Shown here: in pieces, positions 33,306 to 42,263 of the stretch
Numbering within the stretch: position 1 is the stretch's first letter
How the letters are laid out: the number at the start of each line of letters is the position of its first letter
Assembly: GCA_025362315.1 (NCBI GenBank)
Contig: JANYGP010000071.1
Location: 1-64,000, forward strand
Direction of reading: 5' to 3'
DNA: 64,000 nt
From: Polaromonas sp.
Lineage (GTDB): Bacteria; Pseudomonadota; Gammaproteobacteria; Burkholderiales; Burkholderiaceae_C
Translations under genes and position numbers: made by a program
Notes under the pieces: model-generated
Told to the model about the DNA's origin: nothing
The model's database searches: none
Seen by the model: only the letters and a program-made list of their open reading frames with translations

Positions 33306-35158
33306 TGGAACACGCACCTTCCTGGCTGATCAACAGCTTTGTTTACCTGGCGGCCGCCGTGATTGCCGTACCCGTGGCAAAAAAACTGGGTCTGGGCTCC
33401 ATCATTGGCTATCTGGCAGCTGGCATCGCCATCGGACCTTGGGGCCTGAAGCTGGTCACCAACGTCGAGGACATTCTTCACTTTGCTGAGTTTGGCGTGG
33501 TGCTGATGCTGTTTTTGGTGGGGCTCGAGCTGGAGCCCAAACGCTTGTGGAATTTGCGCCGGCCCATTTTTGGCTGGGGCAGCGCGCAGGTGCTGTCATG
33601 CGCAGCTGTCATCATGGGGGTAGCCATGGCTTTCGGGGTTGGCTGGAAGATTGCGCTGGTGGCAGGTCTGGGCCTGGCGCTGTCAAGCACAGCCATTGCA
33701 CTGCAGGCCATTGGCCAGCGCAACCTGATGCCAACGTCCAGTGGACAGGCTGGGTTTTCGATTTTGCTGTTTCAGGACGTGGCCGCCATTCCAATTTTGG
33801 CACTGTTGCCGCTCTTGGGCGCTGTTTATGTGTCAAATGAGGCCCTGGCGCATACAAATCATGCGTTGGCAGCTCTTAAAATAATAGCAGTCGTGAGCGG
33901 CATCATTTTGGGTGGCCGCCTGCTGCTGCGCCCCGTGCTGCGCTGGATAGCCAACAGCGACACGCCCGAAATTTTTACGGCGGCTTCGCTGCTGCTGGTC
34001 GTCGGCATTGCGGCACTGATGCAGTTTGTCGGTTTGTCGATGGCCCTGGGAGCGTTTTTGGCCGGCGTGTTGCTCGCCGAAAGCGAATATCGCCGCGAGC
34101 TGGAAACCGACATTGAACCCTTCAAAGGTTTGCTGCTGGGGCTGTTTTTTATCGCCGTGGGCATGAGCATTGACTTCGGCGTGCTGCTGCTTTTCCCCGG
34201 TTTGATGGCTGCCATCTTGTTTGGGTTTTTGGGCCTGAAGCTGGCTGTGATTTATGCGCTGGCGCGCGCCATGAAGCTGCCGTTTCAGGAGCGACCAGTG
34301 TTCACCGTGCTGCTGGCCCAGGGCGGGGAATTTGCATTTGTGGTGTTTCAGGCAGCTGCCGGGGCCAATGTGCTGTCCATGCAAACCGCGTCGCTCTTGA
34401 CAGGCGCGGTGGCGCTGTCGATGCTGATCACGCCCTTGCTGCTGATTGCAGTCGACAAGCTGGTGGTGCCCCGCTACGCCAACTGCAACACACCCAACAT
34501 GCCTGAAATATCAGAGCAGCAAAACTCTAGCGTCATCATTGCCGGATTTGGCCGCTACGGCCAGATCGTGGCGCGCATGCTGCTTGCCCAGGGCATGGCC
34601 CCCACTGTGCTGGACCACGATGCAGAGCGCATTGAATCCGCCCGCACTTTTGGCTACCGGGTGTTCTATGGGGATGCCACGCGGCTGGATTTGCTGCGCA
34701 CGGCGGGCGCCGGCAGCGCTGCCATTTTGGTGGTGGCCGTGGACAGCATGGCGCAATCCCTCAAACTGGTGGACATGGCCAAAATGCATTTTGTCCAGTT
34801 GCACATCGTGGCCCGGGCACGCGACGTCACGCACTGGAACCAGCTGCGCGACCGGGGCGTGATGCATATTGAACGTGAACTGTTTGAGGCCAGCCTCAGA
34901 AGTGCGCGCAGCGTGCTGGAACTGTCAGGCCACACACCACACGAGGCCCGCCAGGTGGCCATGCGATTCAGGCGGCACAACCTGGCGCTGTTTGAACAGC
35001 TCTATCCGCACCACAAAGATGCTGCCAAAGTGGTTGCGGTGGCCCGGCAAGGCCGCGCGCAACTCGAAGAGCAGATGGCCAGGGAACGCGAGCAACTCGC
35101 TGAAAAGCCGCAGGGCTGGAACAACGAAACTGCAGATGCTGTGCAGCCAAAGCGTTGA
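33305..35158 (+). CDS. KefB/KefC-type glutathione-gated potassium efflux antiporter
   Basis: 617 aa. The N-terminal CPA2 exchanger domain has about twelve membrane segments, with IIGYLAAGIAIGPWGLKLV, GLALSSTAIALQAIGQRN and FLAGVLLAESEYRRELE. A C-terminal TrkA-N/RCK domain begins VIIAGFGRYGQIVARML. Kef systems release K+ to acidify the cytoplasm during electrophile stress and are held closed by glutathione. Overlap with the KefF-like gene supports that role. Confidence 0.93.
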   Translation: MEHAPSWLINSFVYLAAAVIAVPVAKKLGLGSIIGYLAAGIAIGPWGLKLVTNVEDILHFAEFGVVLMLFLVGLELEPKRLWNLRRPIFGWGSAQVLSCAAVIMGVAMAFGVGWKIALVAGLGLALSSTAIALQAIGQRNLMPTSSGQAGFSILLFQDVAAIPILALLPLLGAVYVSNEALAHTNHALAALKIIAVVSGIILGGRLLLRPVLRWIANSDTPEIFTAASLLLVVGIAALMQFVGLSMALGAFLAGVLLAESEYRRELETDIEPFKGLLLGLFFIAVGMSIDFGVLLLFPGLMAAILFGFLGLKLAVIYALARAMKLPFQERPVFTVLLAQGGEFAFVVFQAAAGANVLSMQTASLLTGAVALSMLITPLLLIAVDKLVVPRYANCNTPNMPEISEQQNSSVIIAGFGRYGQIVARMLLAQGMAPTVLDHDAERIESARTFGYRVFYGDATRLDLLRTAGAGSAAILVVAVDSMAQSLKLVDMAKMHFVQLHIVARARDVTHWNQLRDRGVMHIERELFEASLRSARSVLELSGHTPHEARQVAMRFRRHNLALFEQLYPHHKDAAKVVAVARQGRAQLEEQMAREREQLAEKPQGWNNETADAVQPKR

Positions 35159-35207
35159 CCTGGCGGCCAGCCGTCTACTTCGCTCACGGCGGGGTCAAAA
35201 AGGAAGC

Positions 35208-36413
35208 CTACTTTTTGATCAGCACCAGCCCCTTCAGGTACTCGCCTTCCGGAAAGTTCACTGTCATCGGGTGATCGGGCGCCCCGCCCATGCGCTCGGT
35301 GATGTAGGCGTCCACGCCAGCGTCAATGCCTGCGCCAGCGACGATTTTGTGAAACAGATCAGCGCTGATGCCGCCGGAACACGAATAGGTAAACAGCACG
35401 CCGCCGGGCTCCAGCAGCATCAAGGCCAGCCGGTTGATGTCTTTGTACGCGCGCGCGGCGCGATCAGCGTGGTGGGCAGTGGGCGCAAACTTGGGCGGGT
35501 CGAGCACGATGGCGTCAAATGTTGCGCCGTCTTTCACATACTGGCGCAAGCTGGCATTGACATCAGCATCCAGCATGGTGGTGCGTAATGCATCAAATCC
35601 ATTGAGGGCTACGTTGGCAATGGCACGTTCGATGGCCGGGCCGGATGAATCGATGGAGGTGACATGTTCAGCACCGCCGCTCAGTGCGGCCACAGCAAAG
35701 CCGCCGGTGTAGCTGTAGCAGTTCAGCACCCGCCTCAAGCCCATGCGGCGAACGGTGTGGCTGAATTTATGGCGGCTGTCGCGCTGGTCCAGGTAAAAGC
35801 CGGTTTTGTGTCCCTCGGCAATGTCAAGGCTCAGCTTCCAGTCGTGCTCGGTCAACATCAATTCCGTGCTCCCAGAGCCAGCCAGCCAGCCCGTTGCCTC
35901 GGGCAAGCCTTCCAGCGCCCGAACGCTGGCATCCGACCGCTCATACAGGCGGGTTAAACCGGTTTGCTCCAGCAGCGCATCCACAATCACTGCCTTGAAG
36001 CGCTCTGATCCGCAGCTTGAAAACTGCGCCACCAGCGTGTCGCCATAACGGTCCACCACCAGGCCCGGCAGGCCGTCTGATTCACCGTGAATCAGCCGAA
36101 GTCCGTTACTTTGTATATCAAACAGGCCTCTAGCGCTTATAGAACGGGCGCAAGCAGCTATAAAAAAAGAAGCGTCAATGCGTTGAGCTTCGTCAAAGTT
36201 CCAGACCCTGGCACGTATTTTGGACTGCGGACTGTAGGCCGCCCAGCCGAGGAACTGACCGCTTGCGCTGTCGATGCGCACCGTCTCGCCGGCTACCAAG
36301 TCGCGTGTGGCACTGTCTGTGGCACCGTCTGTGGCAACAGCACCATCAAACACCCAGGGGTGGCGGCGCAGCAGGGATTTTTCTTTTCCGGGTTTGAGTT
36401 GCAATGATTTCAT
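35208..36413 (-). CDS. rlmI: 23S rRNA (cytosine-C5)-methyltransferase RlmI family
   Basis: About 401 aa from the ATG at 36413 (MKSLQLKPGKEKSLLRRHPW). The N-terminal PUA-like part is followed by LRLIHGESDGLPGLVVDRYG, DQRDSRHKF, the SAM motif VLNCYSYTGGFAVAALSGGA and the catalytic FDAIVLDPPKFAP. It methylates C1962 in E. coli 23S rRNA. The helix IAACARSISARGLFDIQS, between the PUA and catalytic parts, is encoded by a dispersed element, while the total length stays normal. Confidence 0.93.
   Translation of the reverse strand: MKSLQLKPGKEKSLLRRHPWVFDGAVATDGATDSATRDLVAGETVRIDSASGQFLGWAAYSPQSKIRARVWNFDEAQRIDASFFIAACARSISARGLFDIQSNGLRLIHGESDGLPGLVVDRYGDTLVAQFSSCGSERFKAVIVDALLEQTGLTRLYERSDASVRALEGLPEATGWLAGSGSTELMLTEHDWKLSLDIAEGHKTGFYLDQRDSRHKFSHTVRRMGLRRVLNCYSYTGGFAVAALSGGAEHVTSIDSSGPAIERAIANVALNGFDALRTTMLDADVNASLRQYVKDGATFDAIVLDPPKFAPTAHHADRAARAYKDINRLALMLLEPGGVLFTYSCSGGISADLFHKIVAGAGIDAGVDAYITERMGGAPDHPMTVNFPEGEYLKGLVLIKK
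36124..36173 (-). repeat. dispersed two-hairpin element, copy 7 (inside rlmI)
   Basis: Minus strand: a T-rich left arm with TATAGCTGCTTGCGCCCG, then GCGCTAGAGGCCTG. It is in frame and encodes IAACARSISARGL. Confidence 0.75.
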
Positions 36414-36490
36414 GGCCCGATTGTCGCGGTAGACCCTGCGCATGGCGCTTTTGTCAACCCACTGCAAGAAACCACGTAACAATAGAGGGT

Positions 36491-38206
36491 ATGCATTTAG
36501 GTTGCCGGCAGCGTGGTCTTGTCATCATTTTGTTTTGCTTGCTGTGTCTTTTTTCAGCAAGTCAGCCAGTGCATTCCCGCTCAGTTCTGGACCTGGACAT
36601 CAACAAGCAGCCTGTGGCGCTGGCAGACTGGGGCGAATACTGGATTGACAGCCAGGTGGACCGCCCGGCCACAGAGGTTGACAGCAGCCCAACAATCCCC
36701 TGGGCAGCCACCTTGCTGCGCGGCATTTATCCGCTCAAGGCAGGCAGTACCCTGTGGGTTCGATTCACCGTGCCGCCCGCACCGGATGAAGACCGGTGGG
36801 TGCTTGAAATACCCTACCCTGCTTTAGACCGTGCATCGCTTTATTCAAAGAACAAGGCCGGGCAGTTCACCGAACAGCGCTCCGGGGACCTGACTGCTGT
36901 CAACCAGTGGCCTACCCCGCATCGCCACCCGCTGCTGCAAGTGCAGTTCAATGCGGAGGAGCCTACACGCTATTTGCTGCGCATTGAAAATGCACAGGGC
37001 TTCAGCGCGCCGCTGCAATTTATCACCAGCCGTCAGGTCCTGCGGGGTGAGCAACAAAGTTCGCTTTTTCTGGGTTTTTACTTTGGCATGGCCCTGCTGG
37101 GCACGCTGATTGGGCTGATCTGCTTTGTCAGGCTGCGCGAGCAGGCTTACCTGTACTACAGCGCCACATGCGTGCTGGTGGGTTTGACGCTGGCTGCCCT
37201 GACGGGCGCTGCGGCGCTGCACTTGTGGCCATCGTCGCCCAAATGGGCTGACATGTCGCTGTCGATATTGGGGGTCGGGTCCCTGATGTCGATTTTGCTT
37301 TTAAATGCACGCGTGGTGTCGCTGGCGCAGCGCTCACGTCTGCTGCACTGGCTGGTGCTGATCACCGCGGCGGCAGGGCTGGTGGTGTGCGTGTTGCTGG
37401 CAACAACGCCCAGCGCCCTGCGGCTTGCGCTGTTTGTGCCTTACCTTGTTTTGGTGCCCATTGTGCTGGTTAGCATCAACTTGTGGGCCTGGCGCCTTGG
37501 CGACCGCTATGGCGGCTGGTTGCTGGTAGCTGCAGTGGTGTTTGCCATGGGCTGGAGCGTTGCAGCTGCCAGGTATCTGGGGTGGCTGCCACTGAGCATT
37601 TTGACGGAGCAAAGCGGCCTGGCAACCGTGGCGCTTCAATTGCCGATATTTTTGACCGCCCTGATTTTGCGCAGCCAGGAAAGCCGGCACAACCGCAGCC
37701 GTATTTTGGGACTGAACCGGATTGACCCGGAGACAGGTTTGCACACAGAACATGTCTTCAACGAGCGTCTGGTGCGCATGAGCGCAAGGTCAACACGGCT
37801 CGGGCATCAAAGCGCAGTGGTGCTGATTGACCTCATCAACACCGAGCAGACCGAGCGTGACTTTGGCCGCAAGGCAGCGGCAGAGCTGCCACTGCGTGTT
37901 GCCTCACGCCTGTTGTCGACCATCCGCGACATCGACAGCGCAGCTCGTTTGTCAAACAGGCTATTTGGCATTCTGGTTGAAGGTCCGATCAGCGACGAGC
38001 AGGCAACATCACTTGGGCCGCGCATTGTGGCGCGGTGCCTGATGCCATTGAAAGGGATGCCCGCCACGTGCGTTGCCAAGGTGCGAATTGCCTACGCGCT
38101 GGTGCCTTATTCAGGTGCAACTGGCCCCAGCCTGTTGTCCCGGCTTGAACAACGACTGGCCACAGCGTCAGATGCCGATGACAAACGGGCTGTGTTCACC
38201 CTGTAG
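36491..38206 (+). CDS. 7TMR-DISM sensor with degenerate GGDEF-like domain
   Basis: About 571 aa from the ATG at 36491 with AGAGGG upstream. A signal segment precedes an extracellular 7TMR-DISMED2-like domain (residues about 30-190, with LWVRFTVPPAPDEDRWVLEI). Seven membrane helices of the DISM type start at GFYFGMALLGTLIGLICFV. The cytoplasmic end resembles a diguanylate cyclase (LNRIDPETGLHTEHVFNERL), but the active-site loop reads RLSNRLFGILVEG instead of GGDEF. It is probably a catalytically dead receptor domain. Confidence 0.85.
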   Translation: MHLGCRQRGLVIILFCLLCLFSASQPVHSRSVLDLDINKQPVALADWGEYWIDSQVDRPATEVDSSPTIPWAATLLRGIYPLKAGSTLWVRFTVPPAPDEDRWVLEIPYPALDRASLYSKNKAGQFTEQRSGDLTAVNQWPTPHRHPLLQVQFNAEEPTRYLLRIENAQGFSAPLQFITSRQVLRGEQQSSLFLGFYFGMALLGTLIGLICFVRLREQAYLYYSATCVLVGLTLAALTGAAALHLWPSSPKWADMSLSILGVGSLMSILLLNARVVSLAQRSRLLHWLVLITAAAGLVVCVLLATTPSALRLALFVPYLVLVPIVLVSINLWAWRLGDRYGGWLLVAAVVFAMGWSVAAARYLGWLPLSILTEQSGLATVALQLPIFLTALILRSQESRHNRSRILGLNRIDPETGLHTEHVFNERLVRMSARSTRLGHQSAVVLIDLINTEQTERDFGRKAAAELPLRVASRLLSTIRDIDSAARLSNRLFGILVEGPISDEQATSLGPRIVARCLMPLKGMPATCVAKVRIAYALVPYSGATGPSLLSRLEQRLATASDADDKRAVFTL

Positions 38207-38684
38207 TGCAGATGAGCGAGTTGCCTTTACGCCGCCCGTAAAACCAGCACCTGCGTTTGCCCTTTTTGCAGATCCCGCAGGAACCGCGAATGCTGTGAAT
38301 GCTGTGAATGCAGGTTGTACTGATACTGATACTGATACTGCTTCTGCTTCTGCTACTGCTGTTGCTGCTGCCGGTGATTCAGTGCAGCTCGCTGGCTGCA
38401 CACGCCTTGGCTGGAACGGCCGTGGAGCTGTTGCGATACTTGGCGTTTTTGCTGCAGCCCCTGAAATGCGGGTGCCCATGCGTTTGCGCATGGCGGCGCC
38501 CATGCCCTACATTCCCGTACCGCACGCACTGGCGTTGTAGGCACGGGAGTGGGCGTGGCTCAGTGGTCACCGTTGAGCTGCCAGCACAGGGGACAGGCAC
38601 ACGGTGTTCATGCTGGGCGGTGCGCGTTCAAACTCGCTGCGCGCACCACTTTCAACAGTGCTGCAAAAAGCGTTTTGAGACCTT
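38207..38684. other. intergenic region with simple-sequence repeats, no convincing gene
   Basis: 478 bp between the DISM gene and xerC. Several overlapping ORFs exist on both strands but none resembles a protein. Codon patterns around 38290-38370 come from short tandem repeats. It may be remnant coding sequence or spacer. Confidence 0.6.
38289..38370. repeat. short tandem repeat tract
   Basis: Contains AATGCTGTG twice, then TACTGA units repeated about four times, then CTTCTG twice and a run of CTG/TTG triplets to 38370. It is prone to slippage and explains the poly-Leu and poly-Val ORFs in the track. Confidence 0.85.
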
Positions 38685-39641
38685 CTACTTGCCGCGCGTT
38701 GCCCTGGGATGCGCCGCATCATAAACTTTGGCCAGATGCTGAAAATCAAGCCGCGTGTAAATCTGCGTGGTGGTGATGCTGGCATGGCCCAGCAGCTCCT
38801 GAACTGCCCGCAAATCGCCACTGGACTGCAGCACATGGCTGGCAAATGAATGCCGCAGCATGTGGGGATGCACCGGGGTCGCCAGGCCTGCCTTCAGCGA
38901 TCGCTGCTTGAGCCGCACACGAATGTGCTGGGGGCTCAGGCGCTTGCCTTGCGCGTTGATGAACAGCGCCGCATCCTGCTTTGCCCACTGCGCCCGCATG
39001 GCAATCCATTGATTTAAAGCTGCAATGGCTTTGCTGCCCACCGGCACACTGCGGCGCTTGCCGCCTTTGCCCAGCACGTGGGCCTGGGCGCTGTCGACAT
39101 CGATCCAGCCGCGTGCGTCAGTGCCGTCTCGCGCATCCAGCCCGGTCAGCTCTGAAATCCGCAGTCCGCAGCCATACAGCAGCTCGGTGATGCAGTGGTC
39201 GCGGGCCTCGCGCACCGGGTCGGCATCTTCGCTGGCATAGCTGGCCAGTTGTACGGCTTCTTCAACGCCCAGTGCTTTGGGCAAGGGCTTGGGCACTTTG
39301 GGCGAGCGCACGCCCTGCACCGGGTTGCTGGCCACTTGCCCCTGCAGACCCAGCCAGTTGTAAAACCCGCGCCAGCCCGACAGAATCAGCGCAATGCCGC
39401 GTGGACTGCGGCCAGCGCTGTGCATCTGCGCCACCCAGCGCCGCATGTGGGTGTGGGTGACCTCGGGCAGCAATACACCTGCAGCTTGCGCCTGGGTTTG
39501 CAGTTTTTGCAGGTCAGCGGTGTACAGCAAAGCCGTGCGTTCCGCCAGGCGCTTTTCAACCCGAACGTAGCTCAGGTAGCGCTGCGCCAGCGGTTCCAGC
39601 CCGCATGCCTGGTCAGGGTGGGTCACTGGCGGCACTGCCAT
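38685..39641 (-). CDS. xerC: tyrosine recombinase XerC
   Basis: About 318 aa. The SAM-like N-terminal domain (RYLSYVRVEKRLAERTALLY) precedes the catalytic domain. The conserved Arg lies in YGCGLRISELTGL, the box II residues in HPHMLRHSFASH, the third His in LLGHASITTTQ and the nucleophile Tyr in IYTRLDFQHLAKVYD. It resolves chromosome dimers at dif with XerD. The start is ATG 39641 or GTG 39653. It follows DUF484 and dapF in the usual order. Confidence 0.95.
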   Translation of the reverse strand: MAVPPVTHPDQACGLEPLAQRYLSYVRVEKRLAERTALLYTADLQKLQTQAQAAGVLLPEVTHTHMRRWVAQMHSAGRSPRGIALILSGWRGFYNWLGLQGQVASNPVQGVRSPKVPKPLPKALGVEEAVQLASYASEDADPVREARDHCITELLYGCGLRISELTGLDARDGTDARGWIDVDSAQAHVLGKGGKRRSVPVGSKAIAALNQWIAMRAQWAKQDAALFINAQGKRLSPQHIRVRLKQRSLKAGLATPVHPHMLRHSFASHVLQSSGDLRAVQELLGHASITTTQIYTRLDFQHLAKVYDAAHPRATRGK

Positions 39642-39674
39642 CACGGTGGGCACAAATCAACTGGCCATGCTGGC

Positions 39675-40373
39675 TCAGTCGGCCATCGCCATGGGCAGCA
39701 GACGCGTCAGCGCCGCGCCCGCCAGGTCGCCAATTTGCGCCAGGAAATCAACACCCATGTCAGCATGAAAACGCTGCGCATCAGGTGATGCCATGACCAG
39801 CATGCCAAACGCCTGGCTGCTGGCATCTTCGCGCAACGGAACCAGCGCCACCGACATCGCCAGCGCGGGCTCTGGCAACCAGCTGGCAGCCTCAAAACCC
39901 GAATTGACACCGCAATAAGGTGCCTGCAACGACGAAGCAAAAGCCTGGGTGTCACTGCTGACACCCACTGTGAAAGACTCCCCGGTGAACACACCATTGA
40001 TGCGCCACAGCTTGATGGCTGCCTGCGGCACGTCAAACCGGGCCTTGAGCTCGCGCACCAGGGTCTCTGGCAGGTCACGTGCATGGGCAGTCAGCAAGAG
40101 GTTGCGGGTGCACTGCTGGAGCTTGTCTGAAATGGCGACGTTTTCACTGCCATGGCGAATCATCTCGACAATCTTGCTTTCAAGCGATTTGATTTTGTCG
40201 CGCAGCAGGCCGGCCTGGCGTTCCTGCAAACTGACAGCACGCGCACCGTGCCCGCTGGACAACTGCACCGTTGCCAGCAAATCCGCATGCCGCTCAAAAA
40301 AGTCGGGCGTGTTGGCCAGAAAGTTGGCAATGTCGTCTTCAGTGATCGGGTTGGTGTGGTCTGTTGGGTTCAT
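39675..40373 (-). CDS. DUF484 family protein
   Basis: 232 aa. The N-terminal signature ITEDDIANFLANTPDFFERH and the helix VSLQERQAGLLRDKIKSLE mark DUF484, a GAF-like fold. Its function is unknown. It lies between dapF and xerC, an arrangement conserved in many gamma- and betaproteobacteria. Confidence 0.93.
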   Translation of the reverse strand: MNPTDHTNPITEDDIANFLANTPDFFERHADLLATVQLSSGHGARAVSLQERQAGLLRDKIKSLESKIVEMIRHGSENVAISDKLQQCTRNLLLTAHARDLPETLVRELKARFDVPQAAIKLWRINGVFTGESFTVGVSSDTQAFASSLQAPYCGVNSGFEAASWLPEPALAMSVALVPLREDASSQAFGMLVMASPDAQRFHADMGVDFLAQIGDLAGAALTRLLPMAMAD

Positions 40374-40403
40374 GGCGTCATTGTCGTGTGTTTGCAGGCG
40401 GGT

Positions 40404-41318
40404 TCAGTCGGTTTCGGGAACATCGATTTCAGAGCTGAAAACAGTCGTTGCGGGACCGGTCATCATCACCGGCGCATCCGGTGCGCCAGACCATTCAATC
40501 GTCAACACACCGCCGCGCGTCTGCACATCAACAGGGGTGTCCAGCAGCCCCAGCCGTATGCCGGCCACCACTGCAGCGCATGCACCGGTGCCGCAGGCCA
40601 GCGTCTCGCCAGCACCGCGCTCGTACACCCTCAGCCGGATATGGGTGCGGTCAATCATCTGCATGAACCCGGCATTGACCCGCCTGGCAAAGCGCGGATG
40701 ACTTTCAACCAGCGGGCCCATGAGTGCAACAGGTGCAGTGTCGACATCGGCAACCAGCTGCACGGCATGCGGGTTGCCCATTGACAACACCGCGACCATC
40801 GGTGCTACAAATACAGGAGCTGCTTGCGCTTTATTTACTTGGGCTTCAGGCATATTCAATGCCCATTTTTGCCACGAATTGACGATTTGGGGCTGCAAAC
40901 CCGCCGCATCAAACGGAATGTGCGCCAAATCAAAAACAGGCGCGCCCATGTCCACCGTCACGCGGCCATCACTTTGCATGGCCAGCGTGAGGATGCGGTT
41001 CATGGTTTGCACTTTCAGCACGGACTTGTCGGTCAAACCCTGCTCGCGTGCAAAGCGCACAAAGCAGCGTGCACCATTGCCGCAGTGCTCCACCTCACCG
41101 CCATCGGCGTTGTGAATGGCATACGCAAAATCAACATCGGCTGTTGCGGCAGTCCGGACTGACAAGATCTGGTCAGCGCCGACGCCGAAATGGCGGTCAG
41201 CCAAAAACCGGTATTGCGCAGCGGTCAAACCCAGCAAGCCACGCGTTTCATCCAGCACAACAAAGTCGTTGCCGGCACCCTGCATTTTGGTGAATTTCAC
41301 CCGCTTGAATTGCGTCAT
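40404..41318 (-). CDS. dapF: diaminopimelate epimerase
   Basis: 304 aa. Both catalytic cysteines are present: [20 protein letters not shown] and [17 protein letters not shown]. The first substrate motif is [13 protein letters not shown]. It converts LL- to meso-diaminopimelate for lysine and peptidoglycan. A segment of about 16 residues ([18 protein letters not shown]), just before the conserved SMGNPH motif, comes from a dispersed element and makes the protein longer than usual, yet the frame and catalytic residues are intact. Confidence 0.96.
   Translation of the reverse strand: MTQFKRVKFTKMQGAGNDFVVLDETRGLLGLTAAQYRFLADRHFGVGADQILSVRTAATADVDFAYAIHNADGGEVEHCGNGARCFVRFAREQGLTDKSVLKVQTMNRILTLAMQSDGRVTVDMGAPVFDLAHIPFDAAGLQPQIVNSWQKWALNMPEAQVNKAQAAPVFVAPMVAVLSMGNPHAVQLVADVDTAPVALMGPLVESHPRFARRVNAGFMQMIDRTHIRLRVYERGAGETLACGTGACAAVVAGIRLGLLDTPVDVQTRGGVLTIEWSGAPDAPVMMTGPATTVFSSEIDVPETD
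40804..40851 (+). repeat. dispersed two-hairpin element, copy 8 (inside dapF)
   Basis: 48 bp: GCTACAAATACAGG, AGCTGCTTGCGCTT, then CTTGGGCTTCAGGC. It runs opposite to dapF and is read as [16 protein letters not shown]. Confidence 0.85.
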
Positions 41319-41369
41319 GACTGGATTATCGCGCTACGCTATGGTTTTAGAACGACCGAGTGACACACC

Positions 41370-41936
41370 ATGCGCATCCCAGACTGGACACCCGCCGCCA
41401 AACCCCAACCCGACGACCTGGTGCAAGCCATCCTGAAACGCCGGGGCGGCGAACTCATCAACCTGGACAAAGCCCTGCTGTGGAGCGAGCCGCTGGCGCG
41501 CGGCTGGAATGTGTACCTGAAAGCCGTTCGAACTGATTTGCCCACCAGCTGGAAGCTTCGCGAACTCGGCATTTGCACTGTTGCCTTGCTGACAGGCGCA
41601 GCGTACGAGTACCACCACCATGCGCCGGATTTCTTGAAAGCAGGAGGAACGCAGGCCGAGCTGGATGCATTGCAGCTTGTCTGTGCTAAATACAAGTCTA
41701 ATACGGCTGTAGCCCAATCAAATACTGCGCTACCAGCTATTGAAAGCATAGTGATTCAGTACGCTGCGCAAATGACGCTTGACGTGAAAGTGTCTGACGA
41801 CGTCTTTGCACAAATCAAACAACACTTCGACACCACCCAAATCGTCGAGCTGACCGCAGCCATTGCAACGTACAACATGGTGGCGCGGTTTTTGGTGGCG
41901 TTGGGTGTATCACCGGAGCTTGACGATGGTACGTAA
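41370..41936 (+). CDS. carboxymuconolactone decarboxylase (CMD)-family protein
   Basis: 188 aa, all helical, with ELGICTVALLTGAAYEYHHHAPDF as the CMD/AhpD-like motif, though the usual CxxC is absent. CMD proteins decarboxylate or act as alkylhydroperoxidases; this one more likely resembles the decarboxylase side, as no redox Cys pair is present. The stretch NTAVAQSNTALPAIESIV is encoded by a dispersed element between two helices. It is divergent from dapF across a 51-bp gap. Confidence 0.75.
   Translation: MRIPDWTPAAKPQPDDLVQAILKRRGGELINLDKALLWSEPLARGWNVYLKAVRTDLPTSWKLRELGICTVALLTGAAYEYHHHAPDFLKAGGTQAELDALQLVCAKYKSNTAVAQSNTALPAIESIVIQYAAQMTLDVKVSDDVFAQIKQHFDTTQIVELTAAIATYNMVARFLVALGVSPELDDGT
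41705..41747 (-). repeat. dispersed two-hairpin element, copy 9 (inside CMD gene)
   Basis: Slightly shorter copy, 43 bp. Minus strand: GCTTTCAATAGCTGGTAGCG, then TTTGATTGGGCTACAGCC. It is in frame in the host gene as AVAQSNTALPAIES. Confidence 0.8.
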
Positions 41937-42002
41937 AACTATGTTTGACATTGATAAAAGATTCCTGTCACCTGAATGCTTGTTTTTCAAATCCGGGACT
42001 GT

Positions 42003-42263
42003 ATGGAACTACAACTGCACAAGCTTGGCAACTCGACAGGGTTGACGCTTCCCCCATCGTTGATGCGCGACCTGGGTCTGGCTGCGGGTCAATTGATGAC
42101 CTTGAAAAAAACCAGCAGTGGTGCGTTGCTACTGACACCTAAAAAAGTGCAGCGTAAATATTCAGCGGCTGAACTCAATGCCCAATGCAACCTGAAAGCG
42201 GTTATGCCTGATGACTTGGTGGCATGGGAACAAATGTTGCCCGTTGGCAACGAAGCGCTGTGA
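42003..42263 (+). CDS. mazE: MazE/ChpS-type antitoxin (AbrB fold)
   Basis: 86 aa from the ATG at 42003 (MELQLHKLGNSTGLTLPPSL), the typical swapped-hairpin AbrB/SpoVT DNA-binding start. The C-terminal part (ELNAQCNLKAVMPDDLVAWEQ) would wrap the toxin. Its TGA overlaps an ATG at 42263 that is the natural start of the following toxin frame. Confidence 0.88.
   Translation: MELQLHKLGNSTGLTLPPSLMRDLGLAAGQLMTLKKTSSGALLLTPKKVQRKYSAAELNAQCNLKAVMPDDLVAWEQMLPVGNEAL

Noticed and set aside
33871-33903. Possible further copy of the dispersed element in the KefC-type gene
   Set aside because: Only the left 20 or so bases resemble the element; the encoded helix fits an ordinary membrane segment of the antiporter.
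38308-38724. Plus-strand ORF beginning with a poly-Leu signal-like segment
   Set aside because: The Leu run comes from the short tandem repeats and the rest has no protein character.
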